A DNA stretch of 64,000 bases from Bremerella sp. JC817 (GTDB lineage Bacteria > Planctomycetota > Planctomycetia > Pirellulales > Pirellulaceae). Shown piece after piece: positions 12,076 to 22,699 of this stretch. The position numbers were made by a program, and so were the translations under genes. Under the pieces are notes generated by a model that saw only the letters and a program-made list of their open reading frames with translations, was not told the origin of the DNA and searched no databases. The stretch is from the NCBI RefSeq assembly GCF_040718835.1, contig NZ_JBFEFG010000267.1, positions 310,001-374,000 on the forward strand, read 5' to 3'. How positions within the stretch are numbered: position 1 is the stretch's first letter; the number at the start of each line of letters is the position of its first letter.

Positions 12076-12999
12076 TCAACTTTGCGAAACGGGGACATCG
12101 AGTTGGTTGAGAATCTCGGCGACCTGACGTCGCTGTGGGGCAAGGAAATTATGAAACGGATCGGCCATGAAGTCATCGCAAATTCCCATCAAGGACAAAC
12201 AACACTTGGTTGCCTTGATGTACTTCGACGCATACTTGCCCACTTCATAGACCTGCTGGAACTGGACGATGCGTTGATGCAGCTCTTGCATCTTGACCTG
12301 ATCGCCCGATCGCAAGGCTTCATAGCAATCGACAAACAATCGCGGCAACGCATTGGCCCCGCCGGCCACCGCCCCGTCGCCACCGAGTTCGACAGCACGT
12401 GGCAACTGGGCTTCGGGGCCAATCATCACCGACCAATCAGGCCGCAGCGATTTCAGGCCAACCGCTTGCTCGAAGTAGGCGAGGTCGCCACTGCTATCTT
12501 TCAGGCCAACGATCCCTTCCATGTCGGCCAATTTCTGCAGCGTTTCGATCTCGAACCACACCTTGGTGAGCTGAGGCATGTTGTACAACATCAGCGGCAA
12601 CGGAAGTTCCGGCACAATATTGCGAACGTAGCTTGTCAGTTCAGTTTGCCCCGCCGGGAAGTAGTAAGGCGTGGTCAGCACGGCAGCGGTCGCCCCCGCA
12701 TCAGCTGCATGCTTGGCGAGGTTCACCGACTCGACGAATGCGGTGTCAGTGATCCCGACGAGAACCGGCACTCGGTCAGAGACCAATCGGCACACTTGAT
12801 CGATCAGCTCGCGTCGCAGGCGGTAGCTGAGACTGGGTGCTTCGCCGGTGCTTCCCAGAATAAAAATACCATGAACACCACCCTCGATCACATGCTCGAC
12901 CAGGCGTTCCAGTCCAGCTTGATCCAACTGATCACGACCAGTTAGTGGTGTCACCAGAGGTGGAATAATGCCGTGAAATGATTCCGAATTCGTACTCAC
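12076..12999 (-). CDS. DapA/NanA-family aldolase (class I, Schiff-base lyase)
   Basis: 307-aa (beta/alpha)8 enzyme of the dihydrodipicolinate synthase/N-acetylneuraminate lyase superfamily. GSTGE (49-53) is the carboxylate-binding loop, Tyr139 in LYNMP is the proton shuttle and Lys167 in GLKDSSGD forms the Schiff base with pyruvate or a 2-keto acid. The family includes many sugar-acid aldolases and dehydratases, and the operon argues for such a catabolic reaction rather than lysine synthesis. The exact substrate is not visible. It lies 20 nt after the symporter gene and 3 nt before the isomerase gene. Confidence 0.92.
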   Translation of the reverse strand: MSTNSESFHGIIPPLVTPLTGRDQLDQAGLERLVEHVIEGGVHGIFILGSTGEAPSLSYRLRRELIDQVCRLVSDRVPVLVGITDTAFVESVNLAKHAADAGATAAVLTTPYYFPAGQTELTSYVRNIVPELPLPLMLYNMPQLTKVWFEIETLQKLADMEGIVGLKDSSGDLAYFEQAVGLKSLRPDWSVMIGPEAQLPRAVELGGDGAVAGGANALPRLFVDCYEALRSGDQVKMQELHQRIVQFQQVYEVGKYASKYIKATKCCLSLMGICDDFMADPFHNFLAPQRRQVAEILNQLDVPVSQS

Positions 13000-13019
13000 C
13001 GTATTACCTCAAAAAGGTT

Positions 13020-14573
13020 TTATTCGCCGCTGGGCGATTGTTGTTCATTGGTTTTGATTCGATCGCTCGGACCGATCTGCGCGAGCAGCCAGCCTGCCAG
13101 AAGAATGGTGAGCGTCCCGAAGACCGTCACCAGGTTGTTGTTGAATGGACTGGCAAACATGCTCCATGCTTCTGGCCAGAAATCCATCTGCGTCAGCGTC
13201 ATCCACAAGATCATCAGTACGCCCAGGACCACACCAATGACCGCTGCGATATTGCCTGCTCTCCGCGACAACATGCCCAGCAGGAAGAGCCCCAGCATGC
13301 CACCGCTGAAAATGCTAGCCATCTTCCACCAGACATCGAGAATGCTTTTAACCTCGATCATCGCAATCGCGACGCGGGTACCAATCAGGCCCCAGATCAT
13401 CGTGCTGACATAGAGGACGATCATCGATTCACGCGACGACGCTTTCGGCCGAATGAATCGTTGATAGAAGTCGGTCAGGGTCAAGGTTGCGGCCCCGTTC
13501 AAGCTGGTCGAAAGGGTGCTCATCGCAGCGGCAAAGATCGCGGCCACCAACAGCCCTGAAATCCCGGTCGGCAATCCATCGATGATGAAGAACGGAAATA
13601 CGTCGTCCCCCTTGCCTTCCGCGACAACGCTGCCGCCTGGTTCTGGATTGCGAAGCGTTTCAGGAAGCAGTTCTGGCTGAACCGAGTAATACGCGAACAG
13701 CGCCGTTCCGATCCACAGGAAGACAATCGTGATCGGCACATAGATCAGCGCACCAAACCAAACCGACTTGCGGGCTTCGCTGTCGGACTTGGCAGCGATG
13801 TAACGTTGGACGTAGCTTTGATCGATCCCGAAGTTCTGCAGGTTAATGAACAACCCGTAAATCAGGATCACCCAAAAGGTCGGCTGGACGAGGCTGGGCC
13901 CAAACGAGCCAAGACTGAATTTTTTGTTTGCCATCGCGATGTCGATCATCTGCTGCGGTCCGTCAGGCATGCTCAGCGGTAGAAGGATCGCACACGCAAT
14001 GGCCCCAATCGCCAGAACCACACTTTGCAAGGCATCGGTCCAGATCACCCCTTCAATACCACCAACCAACGTGTAAAGCGTCGTCAGACCGCCCGTCACC
14101 ATGATCAGCATCGGAATGTCCCAGCCCAACAACTGATGCAGCGGCAATGCCAACAAGTACATGACCGATCCCATCCGGACGGCCTGGGTTAGTAGATAAC
14201 AGATCGCCGCGTAGCTCCGAGCCCAGACACCGAAACGATTTTCTAGGTGTTGATAGGCCGAGATCGCGTCGCCTTGCCGGTAGTAAGGAACGAACCACCG
14301 TGTCGCGACCCACGCCGCCAGCGGTAGCGAAAGACTGAACGCCAGTGCATTCCAATTCGACGAAAACGCTTTGCCTGGCAGGGCGAGAAAGCTGATACTA
14401 CTGACGTAGGTTCCGAAGATCGAAAGCCCCACGACCCAGCCCGACATCGATCGGCTGGCCGCCATGTAACCTTCGGGACTGCGGCTCTTGCGATAAAACC
14501 ACATGCCCAGGCCAACCACACCAATCAAGTAAATGATAAGCACGGTGATATCGGCGGTCGCGAATTGATGCAC
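13020..14573 (-). CDS. Sodium:solute symporter (SSS family)
   Basis: 517-aa integral membrane transporter with about 13 hydrophobic segments, beginning [25 protein letters not shown]. The first transmembrane helices are followed by [16 protein letters not shown], and the glycine-rich SSS signature lies in the middle (residues about 145-200). It imports a sugar or organic acid with sodium. I chose the GTG at 14573, preceded by AGGAG at 9-nt spacing; the open frame runs to 14669 but that would cross the candidate operator. First gene of the leftward sugar operon. Confidence 0.92.
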   Translation of the reverse strand: MHQFATADITVLIIYLIGVVGLGMWFYRKSRSPEGYMAASRSMSGWVVGLSIFGTYVSSISFLALPGKAFSSNWNALAFSLSLPLAAWVATRWFVPYYRQGDAISAYQHLENRFGVWARSYAAICYLLTQAVRMGSVMYLLALPLHQLLGWDIPMLIMVTGGLTTLYTLVGGIEGVIWTDALQSVVLAIGAIACAILLPLSMPDGPQQMIDIAMANKKFSLGSFGPSLVQPTFWVILIYGLFINLQNFGIDQSYVQRYIAAKSDSEARKSVWFGALIYVPITIVFLWIGTALFAYYSVQPELLPETLRNPEPGGSVVAEGKGDDVFPFFIIDGLPTGISGLLVAAIFAAAMSTLSTSLNGAATLTLTDFYQRFIRPKASSRESMIVLYVSTMIWGLIGTRVAIAMIEVKSILDVWWKMASIFSGGMLGLFLLGMLSRRAGNIAAVIGVVLGVLMILWMTLTQMDFWPEAWSMFASPFNNNLVTVFGTLTILLAGWLLAQIGPSDRIKTNEQQSPSGE

Positions 14574-14920
14574 GAGGCAAGTCTCCTGGGGGCGGGAGAA
14601 TCGGCATGACCAGGTGAGAAGGGGCACCTGGAATACCACTGGTATCCCAGCAGTATGGCTGGCCACCAAACGACTTGCAAGTCCTTCCCTCCTTTCTTCT
14701 TCAAACTGGGCCCGTCTATAACGGCCGTTCCATAAGAGAACTCAGACTACGGCAGCTACCGTTTCGTCTAGCAACGACCGGAAATCGGATCGCCCCATGA
14801 AGGCTGCTGAAAACGTCCTGCCCTGGAAGAAACCAGGGGAATGGAGTAGGGTTCAATCTGCAAGTTCCTGCATCCCAGCCACGTACCGGCCCATCAAGCG
14901 CGCTTCCAAACTGGAATTCC
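14574..14920. other. Divergent promoter region of the sugar operon and gntR gene
   Basis: 347 nt without a gene between the symporter (leftward) and the GntR regulator (rightward). It must hold both promoters. Apart from the inverted repeat at 14633-14645 I see no clear -35/-10 pair. Around 14731-14745 there is AT-poor sequence and no second copy of the repeat. Confidence 0.6.
14633..14645. promoter_or_regulatory. Candidate GntR (FadR-type) operator
   Basis: Perfect inverted repeat ATACCA-C-TGGTAT, extended on both sides by near-symmetric GG and CC. FadR-subfamily GntR regulators typically bind short palindromes with a TGGT...ACCA-like core and an odd-length centre, and the gene for such a regulator starts 276 nt away. 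The site lies 60 nt before the symporter start, where repressor binding would block transcription of the operon. Confidence 0.6.
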
Positions 14921-15691
14921 ATGGAAAAGATTCCGCGGCGACAGCAAGCCTATAACTACATCCAGGAACGGATCCTCTCCGGCGATCTTCCCGGCGGTTC
15001 GCAAATCTCGGAATTGGCGATGGCCAAAGAGATTGGCATGAGCCGGATGCCGATTCGAGAAGCTATTCGCCAGTTGGAAGTGGAAGGGCTCGTGCGGCAG
15101 GTTCCCCGGTTCGGGACGATCGTTCATTCGCTCGACCGCTCCGAGATGGCCGAGCTGTACGAAGTTCGCGAAGCACTAGAAAGCCACGCAGCCGAGTCGG
15201 TCGCCGAGTATCTTTCCAACGAAGACAAGCAGATCTTGCTGCTGCTCTGTCAGAAGCTGATGGAGATCGCTCGCGAATTGAAAGCGAGTGGCGAGAAGAC
15301 CTTTTCGCCCAAGCAGCTTCAAAGCTTCCTGGCTGCGGACATGGGCTTTCACATGATCATTCTGCGGGCGAGTGGCAATCGTCGCATGATCAAGATCGTG
15401 TCTGACCTTCGCGTCCTGTCGCGAATCTTCACCGCCAAACGTGAGCCCCATAACCTGAAGATTGTCGCCAGCGTCTATCGCTTTCATCGCCGAATCTTAC
15501 GAGCACTTCAGAAGGCCGATGGCGAAGCGGCGCGACACTGGATGAAAGAGCACATTCGCGAGAGCCGACGTCTGGCACTCGAGTCGTTCGATCGTCGCCA
15601 GGCGATGGGAGAAGCACGCAACGCTATTCCGCTCGCGCTTCCACAAGACTTGCTGGAAGAGATCAACCGCATCGAAGCGAACGAACTTTAA
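14921..15691 (+). CDS. GntR-family transcriptional regulator (FadR subfamily)
   Basis: 256-aa regulator. Residues 1-72 form a winged helix-turn-helix ([18 protein letters not shown], then [25 protein letters not shown]). Residues about 80-220 are all-helical with [16 protein letters not shown] at the start, as in FCD ligand-binding domains, which hold a metal through Asp and His residues and sense sugar acids or related metabolites. Divergent from the sugar operon, so it very likely controls it, probably as a repressor released by an intermediate. The stop overlaps that of the convergent sulfatase gene by 4 nt. Confidence 0.93.
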   Translation: MEKIPRRQQAYNYIQERILSGDLPGGSQISELAMAKEIGMSRMPIREAIRQLEVEGLVRQVPRFGTIVHSLDRSEMAELYEVREALESHAAESVAEYLSNEDKQILLLLCQKLMEIARELKASGEKTFSPKQLQSFLAADMGFHMIILRASGNRRMIKIVSDLRVLSRIFTAKREPHNLKIVASVYRFHRRILRALQKADGEAARHWMKEHIRESRRLALESFDRRQAMGEARNAIPLALPQDLLEEINRIEANEL

Positions 15692-17103
15692 CGAGGCGTC
15701 GCCATCCGGGCATGCTGCTTCTGAAGCATCTCCTTCAGTCGCGCTTCAAACGTCGCCGTTTTCTCTGGCTGATCGTGACTCAGGTCATGCTGTTCGCCGA
15801 GATCTGTCTGCAGGTCATACAGCTCGCAGCGGTCGTCTTCCGCAAACCATAACAGCTTGTAACGGCCACTTCGCAGGGCCGACTGAGGCCGCGCCTGACT
15901 GACCTCGAAGTCTCCAACACCGATGGACGGCAGAGCATTCGCGTAGCCTGCTTCCGGGTGATAATAGGGGAAATGCCATAGTAAATCCCGGTCAGCGGAC
16001 GATTCACTTTCGAGCGAGTCCCAGGCGATAGCTGCTCCATCGGTCGCTATGTTCGTGTTGCCTGCGACCGAAAGAAATCCTGACAGTAGGTCATATCCAA
16101 CCACCGGCTGGCGACTGGTAATCCCTGGTGTAATCTTGCCTGGCCAGCGAGCTAACATCGGGATGCGGATGCCGCCTTCATAGAGATTCCATTTCGATCC
16201 TCGGAGGGGAGCATTCGTTGTGTACTCGGGATGGCCGCCATTGTCGGAAAAGAACACGACGAGCGTGTTGTCGGCCTGATCGCTTTCATCAACCGCCTTC
16301 ATGATTTGCCCGACGTGATGGTCCAACGTTTCCAGGAATGCAGCGTACTCAATTCGCTTGGCGCGGTTCGCTTCGCCCGTCGGGATGGTCGCGTCGTAGT
16401 AATCAAGTAACCATGCCGTTTGATTCCAAACTGGCGTATGGACATAGAACGACGACGCCATGACAAAGAACGGGCGATCATGATCACGGCGAATGTATTT
16501 ACAGACGCGATCGACCATCGAGTCGTCAGGGAACTCCCCTTCCTGATCGATGCTGGGTGGCGGCGTCTTTTTCCAAACGTACGGATGCGCCCCGAAGTCT
16601 TCCTCGGCGACCTGGAAACCTTGCTGCTGCGGACCATGCGTTGGACTCCAGCCGAGGTAGCGCCGATAGTGTTGATTCAAATGCCACTTGCCAAAGAAGG
16701 CTGTTTCGTAACCTTCTGTCGAGAGCAGCTCGGCGATGGTCTCTTCTTCCAGCGGAAGGTTCATCGTGTAAGGCGGAGGTTTCAGCAGCGTCGGCCCATC
16801 GATCTTTTGATAGCCAGGCGTGTTCTTCGTCACGAACTCGAAACCAAGCCGCGCGGTCGTCTTGCCGGTCAGAATACTGGCCCTGGACGCGGAACAGATC
16901 GGGGCCGAAGCGTAGGCGTCGGTGAACCGGACTCCCTGCTTCGCGATATGATCGATGTTTGGGGTCCGATGCCATGGATGACCGTAGCACGCCAGATCGG
17001 ACCACCCCAGGTCGTCGACCAGGATGAACACAATATTCGGGGACTCGGCCAGGGCAGTGCCTGCCATCAGACACCAGACGATCCAGGCTGTGACTTGCTT
17101 CAT
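15688..17103 (-). CDS. Exported sulfatase (formylglycine type)
   Basis: 471-aa secreted or periplasmic sulfatase. The N-terminus ([20 protein letters not shown]) is a signal peptide. [19 protein letters not shown] gives the first two metal aspartates. The active-site motif is C70-SASR, a C-x-A-x-R variant in which Cys70 is turned into formylglycine, followed by [21 protein letters not shown] supplies the second metal site. It cleaves a sulfate ester, probably from an algal glycan, supplying the sugar operon next to it. ATG 17103 follows TAA-rich DNA and gives a proper signal peptide; the frame stays open to 17202. No sulfatase-maturating enzyme is in the window. Confidence 0.93.
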   Translation of the reverse strand: MKQVTAWIVWCLMAGTALAESPNIVFILVDDLGWSDLACYGHPWHRTPNIDHIAKQGVRFTDAYASAPICSASRASILTGKTTARLGFEFVTKNTPGYQKIDGPTLLKPPPYTMNLPLEEETIAELLSTEGYETAFFGKWHLNQHYRRYLGWSPTHGPQQQGFQVAEEDFGAHPYVWKKTPPPSIDQEGEFPDDSMVDRVCKYIRRDHDRPFFVMASSFYVHTPVWNQTAWLLDYYDATIPTGEANRAKRIEYAAFLETLDHHVGQIMKAVDESDQADNTLVVFFSDNGGHPEYTTNAPLRGSKWNLYEGGIRIPMLARWPGKITPGITSRQPVVGYDLLSGFLSVAGNTNIATDGAAIAWDSLESESSADRDLLWHFPYYHPEAGYANALPSIGVGDFEVSQARPQSALRSGRYKLLWFAEDDRCELYDLQTDLGEQHDLSHDQPEKTATFEARLKEMLQKQHARMATPR

Positions 17104-17430
17104 GATGTTTGCTCCCAACGATTTCGGTCGACGCCAAAGGCCCTGAGGTTGCGGCACACGGACGTGATAAGTCTGCCTGATTTTCCATTCCACGGCGAAC
17201 ATTCTTTCCGCCGTTAGAAAAAAATTTGCATTCCTCCGCAGAACATCCTATCCTGGGATCCCAGTGGGATTCAACGCGACCATATTCATGGTTTATGCTA
17301 CGGAGCAGCCTTATGAATCTGGGCCAAGATAATGAATCCCCGTCGACCAACTCGAGACATTCGACTCCCCCTCATCGGCCGTCGCGACTCTTTCGCTCTG
17401 CCACTCCCCCTCGTTACAAGGATCTCTCGT
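17104..17430. other. Intergenic region with a 12-bp palindrome
   Basis: 327 nt between the divergent sulfatase and DUF1559 genes. It contains an A-rich tract (17217-17224) and, 150 nt from the sulfatase start, the perfect palindrome CTGGGATCCCAG at 17253-17264. This shares TCCCAG with the flank of the candidate GntR operator, so it may be a second regulator site, but the core TGGT/ACCA is missing. Confidence 0.35.
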
Positions 17431-18369
17431 ATGGCCCCAAACTTGGATCGATCCCCGAGCAGGCACGGATTTACGCTGGTGGAACTGCTGGTGGTGATCG
17501 CGATCATCGGTGTATTGATCGCGTTGCTTTTGCCTGCGGTTCAAGCGGCTCGCGAAGCGGCCCGGCGGATGCAATGCAGTAACCATCTAAAGCAGTTGGG
17601 TCTGGCACTGCACAACTATCACGACACCTACCGCGCGTTCCCACCGGGCGGTTACAAGGCTGCCAATCAACTGAGTTGGCATACCCGGATCTTGTCGTTC
17701 ATCGAACAACAGGCCATCGAAGATCAGATCAACTGGAAGGCTCAAGGCTACCCGGCCAACAAGCCGGTCTCGCTCGATATCGTGCCCCCCATGTTTCATT
17801 GCCCCAGCAATGTGAGCGACAAACAGCGTGGCGTCTGGTCGAGCGGTCAGGTCAGCGGCCAGAACACGTACACTCAGCACTACAACGGCGTGGCCGGTCC
17901 CGTCGGACAAAATCCGCAAACCGGAACCAATTACCCGCTCTTGATTGGCAGTGCTTATCACTCCGGTTGCACCGGATCGAGTGAACGTCGTGGCATGGCA
18001 ACCGGTGGCGTGTTGTACGTCGACTCGAACGTTCGCTTCGGCGACATTACCGACGGCACCTCGAACACGCTGGTGATTGGCGAACGCTTCGAGGGGGAAA
18101 CAAGCTGGGTTGCCGGAACCAGCAACAGCATCGGCTGGCCATGCGATGCGGCCGCTTTTAAGAACCTGGAATACAGCATCAACTTCTGCGGGCCGAACGA
18201 ATCGTGTAGCTCGTACGCGAATTCCCGCCCGTTCTCGAGCAACCATCCAGGCGGAGCTCAGTTTGCCCTGGGTGATGGCTCGATCTCGTTTCTTCCGGAA
18301 ACGACCGACTTCGACGTGTTGTTATCGCTGGCAAGCCGCAGCGGTAACGAACCGGTCTCGCTTCCTTAG
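17431..18369 (+). CDS. DUF1559 family prepilin-like protein
   Basis: 312-aa protein of the family that is greatly expanded in planctomycetes. The N-terminus has a type IV prepilin/type II pseudopilin signal: HGFTLVELLVVIAIIGVLIALLLPAV, cut before Phe and followed by a membrane helix. Then AREAARRMQCSNHLKQ, and the C-terminal DUF1559 motif GGAQFALGDGSISFL. Such proteins are thought to be surface or periplasmic pseudopilins of unknown role. ATG 17431 is preceded by AAGGA at 8-nt spacing; an upstream ATG at 17332 would add 33 unlike residues. It is followed after 44 nt by a lipoprotein gene, the usual planctomycete pairing. Confidence 0.93.
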   Translation: MAPNLDRSPSRHGFTLVELLVVIAIIGVLIALLLPAVQAAREAARRMQCSNHLKQLGLALHNYHDTYRAFPPGGYKAANQLSWHTRILSFIEQQAIEDQINWKAQGYPANKPVSLDIVPPMFHCPSNVSDKQRGVWSSGQVSGQNTYTQHYNGVAGPVGQNPQTGTNYPLLIGSAYHSGCTGSSERRGMATGGVLYVDSNVRFGDITDGTSNTLVIGERFEGETSWVAGTSNSIGWPCDAAAFKNLEYSINFCGPNESCSSYANSRPFSSNHPGGAQFALGDGSISFLPETTDFDVLLSLASRSGNEPVSLP

Positions 18370-18413
18370 CCTTGGCAACGTTCAACCCATATTCCAGCAA
18401 GGCGGATAGGAAC

Positions 18414-18881
18414 ATGAAAGAAACTTTTGACCTGATCCCTGGTCGTCGTGCATCCTTGTATTTGGCAGGCACCGTTTTGGGGCTTGCTTTACTGGGAGGC
18501 TGCACGGCGGAAGAGTCGGATCGCTTTGTGATCACCGGCAATGCGACCTACGATGGAAAGCCGATCCCGGCTGGCGAGTTGGTTTTCACGCCGGACACCA
18601 GCCGCGGCAACAAAGGCCCCCAAGGCAAAGCGAAGATTGTTGATGGCAAGTTCACCACGCGCGGCGATGGCCGTGGCGTGGTGGGCGGACCTCATCGTGT
18701 TGAGCTGCGTGCCTTCGATGGGGTAGCTTTTCAAGATGCCGAAATGATGGTCGAAGAAGGTCGACCACTGTTCGGTTCGTTGAAAGGGAATATCGATTTA
18801 CCGTCTGATTCGGCGGTCATCGATGCCCATGTCACCACCCAAGGTGGCAAGTCACAAATGACACTATCGCTGGTTCCCTGA
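18414..18881 (+). CDS. Small lipoprotein (DUF1559 partner)
   Basis: 155-aa lipoprotein. The signal peptide ends in the lipobox LLGGC, so the mature protein is lipid-anchored. The rest (ITGNATYDGKPIPAGELVFTP, later GPHRVELRAFDG) is a beta-sandwich resembling carboxypeptidase-regulatory or transthyretin-like domains. Planctomycete genomes often place such proteins right after DUF1559 genes, as here. ATG 18414 is preceded by GGATAGGA. Role unknown. Confidence 0.88.
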   Translation: MKETFDLIPGRRASLYLAGTVLGLALLGGCTAEESDRFVITGNATYDGKPIPAGELVFTPDTSRGNKGPQGKAKIVDGKFTTRGDGRGVVGGPHRVELRAFDGVAFQDAEMMVEEGRPLFGSLKGNIDLPSDSAVIDAHVTTQGGKSQMTLSLVP

Positions 18882-18955
18882 CCGAGTCAGCCAACTAGCC
18901 TCCTTCCCATTCACCCCCGTGATGCCTCCCGATGATTGAAGTAAGGAAATCGAAC

Positions 18956-21900
18956 GTGAAGTCATTCTCTCGAATCTGGTGCTTGATGGTGCCGTTGGTA
19001 TTTATTGCCTGGCATTCGGCTTCCGCCGACGAAACGCTGCAGCCAGTCAAATACCGCAACCCCGGCCTGAAGGTCGATCTGGGCGTGGGCCTTTGGGCTT
19101 GGCCGATGCCGATTGATTGGGATTCCGACGGCGACACCGACCTGTTGGTTTCATGCCCCGACGTCCCCTTCAACGGGACCTACCTTTTCGAGAACCCAGG
19201 CGGCGACACGAAGTTCCCGATCTTCAAGCCACCGGTGAAAGTCGGTGGCGGTCTGCACTCGATTCATGTTTCGTATGTCGATGGAAAGCCACGGATTCTC
19301 TCGCCAGGCACCGAGTGGGTGAACTTCCTCGGCGATAAACTGGCCGACTCAAAAACAATTCATTCGCAGAAGAACATTCACCCGAATCGCGTTCGGGCCA
19401 ACCAATGGCGTTATGTCGATTACGACGACGATGGCCTGACCGATTTGATGGTGGGCGTCGGCGACTGGACTGAATATGGCTGGGACGATGCCTTCGATTC
19501 GCAAGGCAACTGGACCCGTGGGCCACTTCGGGGCTACGTCTACTGGCTGCGAAATACTGGCACGAATGAAGATCCCACGTACGACACGCCAGAGAAGTTG
19601 ATGACCGGCAACCAACCGATCGAACTCTTCGGCATGCCTTCGCCTAATCTGGCAGACTTCGACAACGACGGCGACTTGGACCTGCTGTGTGGTGAGTTTC
19701 TCGATGGATTCACCTACTTTGAAAATCAAGGCAACCGCAAGCAGCCTAAGTTCGCGGCCGGTCGTCGTCTGACCTACGAAGGCGAGCCGATCGCGATGGA
19801 CCTGCAGATGATCACGCCAACTTCGTTCGACTGGGATGGCGATGGCGACATCGACTTGATCGTCGGCGATGAAGATGGGCGCGTTGCCTTGGTCGAACAT
19901 ACTGGCAAGTTCGTCGACGGGGTGCCGCAGTTCTTGCCGCCACGTTATTTCCAGCAAGAGGCGAACGCCCTCAAGTTCGGTGCGTTGGCGACGCCGGTCA
20001 GCGTTGACTGGGATGGCGACGGCGATGAAGACCTGGTCGTGGGGAACTCGGCCGGAAACATCGGCTGGTTCGAGAATCTCGACGGGGGCAATCCTCCGAA
20101 GTGGGATGCCATCAAGTTGTTGAAAGTGAACGGCAAGCCGATTCGCCCCCAGGCAGGTCCCAATGGATCGATCCAAGGCCCGGCGGAAGCGAAGTGGGGC
20201 TACACGACGCTTAGCGTTGCCGATTGGGATCATGATGGTCGCAAGGATCTGATCGTCAACTCGATCTGGGGCAAAGTCGAATGGTACCGTAATACCGGGT
20301 CGCTCGACGAACTTGCCGCGGCACAGCCGGTGGAAGTCGAATGGCCCGGCAATCCTCCGAAGCCCGCTTGGAACTGGTGGGATCCGAAAGCAAGAGAACT
20401 GGTCACTCAGTGGCGTACCACGCCGGTAGTCATTGATTTGAATCAAGATGGCCTGAACGATCTGGTCAGCCTCGATCACGAAGGGTACCTGTCGTTCTTC
20501 GAGCGAAAGAAGCAAGGCGATCAGCTCGTTCTGCTACCAGGCAAGCGAATCTTTACCGACCGCAAACACAAGCCACTCCAGCTCAATTCAAAAACGGCCG
20601 GGGGTAGTGGTCGCCGCAAGCTGTGCTTCGCCGATTGGAACGGCGACGGCAAGCTCGATCTGCTGGCCAACAGCCGCAACGTCGATCTGTTTCTGAATGT
20701 CTCGACCGACGAACATCCATGGGCTTTCGATTCCCCGGTTCAAGTTCACTCGCATCGTCTGGCCGGTCATACCACCAGCCCGACCATCGTGAACTGGAAC
20801 AACGACGATCGTCCAGACCTGCTGGTCGGTGCCGAAGATGGTCATTTCTATACCATCGAAAACAATTGGAAGCCGTTCGACTCTCGCCAGGTCGGTTCGC
20901 TAACCATCGAACGTCGCTCGATCCAACTCGGCACGCTCGCCGAAGGGCAGCTCGCTTATGGTAATCGGCCCTATACCTGGATCTCGGTCCCGGCCCCCTT
21001 CGATGGTTGGCAGTTCGTACAAGGGAACGGCGGCGAAACTGATTACGTTTTCGCCACCGCCGACAAACCGACGACGATTTACATGGCAACTTCGGCATCG
21101 GTAAAACCATCGGAGCTTAGCGGCTGGAAGCCTGTCGAAGATGGCAAGTTCCAATATGGCGACGCAGGCAAGACCTCCATGCAGGTCTATCAGCGCGACG
21201 CGGAGAAGGGGGAACGTGTCGCCATTCCACAAATGACTTGGACCGGTGGCATGTTGCTGCTTCCCCCAGCGAAAGGCGCTTCGCCTGCGCCGCAACCCAA
21301 GAACAATGACATGTCGGAGCATCGTCCGAATGTCTTGTTCATTGCGGTGGACGATCTTCGTGTTCAACTGGGATGCTATGGCGATCCGATCGTCCAGACG
21401 CCCAACATTGATCGACTGGCAAGTCGGGGCGTGCTCTTTGAGCACGCTTACTGCCAGCAAGCCCTCTGCAATCCGTCGAGGGCTTCGATCATGACCGGCC
21501 AGTACCCCGACTCACTCGGTATCTGGGATCTGCCGACGCACTTTCGCGAAGTCCAACCTGACGTGGTGACCTTGCCGCAGCACTTCAAGAATCAGGGATA
21601 CTACACACGAAATATCGGCAAGGTGTTTCACAACTACAGCCAGAAGATTCAAAACGATCCTCAGGCATGGTCCGTTCCTCCGATGTTCGACTGGGGAGCC
21701 CACTCGCAAGACTGGTACGTCGCAGGCAAGCCCTTCGAATTGCACAAAGGTCCCAAGGGTCCTGCGATTCAAAAGGTCGATGTTGCTGACGAAGCGTATC
21801 TCGACGGACGTATCGCGGAAGAGGCGGCAAAAGCTATCCGCCAGCAAGTACCTTCGGATCAGCCGTTCTTTCTGGCCGTTGGCTTTTGGAAACCGCATCT

Positions 21901-22699
21901 TCCCTTCAATGCTCCGCAGAAATACTGGGATCTGTACGATTCAAAAGCGATCGCCGACCATGCATCGCCTGCCTCGCATGGGACCGCTCCTGAGATTGCC
22001 CGGCATGATAGCCGCGAGGTGCGGAGCTATACCGATGTCGCCAAGTCAGGTCCAATCGCTGCAGAAAAAAGTCGACAGCTACAACATGGATACTACGCGG
22101 CGATTAGTTTTCTGGACGCACAGATCGGCAAGGTGCTCGATGCCCTCGAACAATCAGGCCAAGCCGACGACACGATCGTGGTGCTTTGGTCCGATCATGG
22201 TTTCCATCTCGGCGAACATGACCTGTGGTGTAAGACGTCGAACTTCGAGCTCGATGCCCACGTTCCTTTGGTAATCGCCGACCCTCGCAACAAGTATCGC
22301 GGCGAGCGAACCGAAGCGTTGGTCGAACTAGTCGATCTCTATCCAACACTGGTCGATCTGTGTGAACTTCCCACCGTCAAACGTCTCGACGGTACAAGCC
22401 TGCGTCCGGTGCTTACTGACCCCAAGGCGAAAATTCGGGAGACGGCCCTGACGCAGCATCCTCGGCCTGCGTACTTCAAAGGAAAGCCGGAGGTGATGGG
22501 TTACTCGATTCGCACCCCGCAATATCGGTACACCGAATGGCGTGATTTTGCCTCGGGACAGGTTCTAGCAACCGAGCTTTACGATCACCACGAAGATCCC
22601 GCAGAGAATTCCAATCTGGCCGGGGATAAGCGGACCGCTCAGATCCAAAGTCACCTGGCGAAGTTGCTTCAAGGCCGGATTGGCACCACTACGCCTTAG
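18956..22699 (+). CDS. FG-GAP/VCBS beta-propeller fused to an iduronate-2-sulfatase-like sulfatase
   Basis: 1247-aa exported protein. After a signal peptide (about 1-24) come at least nine repeats with the calcium-binding pattern DxDxDGxxDL (DWDSDGDTDLL, DYDDDGLTDLM, DFDNDGDLDLL, DWDGDGDIDLI and others), forming a propeller up to about residue 640. A roughly 130-residue linker domain follows. From about residue 786 runs a full sulfatase: NVLFIAVDDLR metal site, C838-NPSR formylglycine motif, and WSDHGFHLGEHDLW. The sulfatase part resembles the iduronate-2-sulfatase group. GTG 18956 is preferred over ATG 18932 because AAGGA lies 8 nt before it and the signal peptide then starts at residue 1. 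No internal ribosome site precedes the sulfatase part, so it is one polypeptide. Confidence 0.9.
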   Translation: MKSFSRIWCLMVPLVFIAWHSASADETLQPVKYRNPGLKVDLGVGLWAWPMPIDWDSDGDTDLLVSCPDVPFNGTYLFENPGGDTKFPIFKPPVKVGGGLHSIHVSYVDGKPRILSPGTEWVNFLGDKLADSKTIHSQKNIHPNRVRANQWRYVDYDDDGLTDLMVGVGDWTEYGWDDAFDSQGNWTRGPLRGYVYWLRNTGTNEDPTYDTPEKLMTGNQPIELFGMPSPNLADFDNDGDLDLLCGEFLDGFTYFENQGNRKQPKFAAGRRLTYEGEPIAMDLQMITPTSFDWDGDGDIDLIVGDEDGRVALVEHTGKFVDGVPQFLPPRYFQQEANALKFGALATPVSVDWDGDGDEDLVVGNSAGNIGWFENLDGGNPPKWDAIKLLKVNGKPIRPQAGPNGSIQGPAEAKWGYTTLSVADWDHDGRKDLIVNSIWGKVEWYRNTGSLDELAAAQPVEVEWPGNPPKPAWNWWDPKARELVTQWRTTPVVIDLNQDGLNDLVSLDHEGYLSFFERKKQGDQLVLLPGKRIFTDRKHKPLQLNSKTAGGSGRRKLCFADWNGDGKLDLLANSRNVDLFLNVSTDEHPWAFDSPVQVHSHRLAGHTTSPTIVNWNNDDRPDLLVGAEDGHFYTIENNWKPFDSRQVGSLTIERRSIQLGTLAEGQLAYGNRPYTWISVPAPFDGWQFVQGNGGETDYVFATADKPTTIYMATSASVKPSELSGWKPVEDGKFQYGDAGKTSMQVYQRDAEKGERVAIPQMTWTGGMLLLPPAKGASPAPQPKNNDMSEHRPNVLFIAVDDLRVQLGCYGDPIVQTPNIDRLASRGVLFEHAYCQQALCNPSRASIMTGQYPDSLGIWDLPTHFREVQPDVVTLPQHFKNQGYYTRNIGKVFHNYSQKIQNDPQAWSVPPMFDWGAHSQDWYVAGKPFELHKGPKGPAIQKVDVADEAYLDGRIAEEAAKAIRQQVPSDQPFFLAVGFWKPHLPFNAPQKYWDLYDSKAIADHASPASHGTAPEIARHDSREVRSYTDVAKSGPIAAEKSRQLQHGYYAAISFLDAQIGKVLDALEQSGQADDTIVVLWSDHGFHLGEHDLWCKTSNFELDAHVPLVIADPRNKYRGERTEALVELVDLYPTLVDLCELPTVKRLDGTSLRPVLTDPKAKIRETALTQHPRPAYFKGKPEVMGYSIRTPQYRYTEWRDFASGQVLATELYDHHEDPAENSNLAGDKRTAQIQSHLAKLLQGRIGTTTP

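Noticed and set aside
17253..17264. Palindrome CTGGGATCCCAG as a second GntR operator
   Set aside because: It lacks the TGGT/ACCA core; kept only as a note in the intergenic entry.
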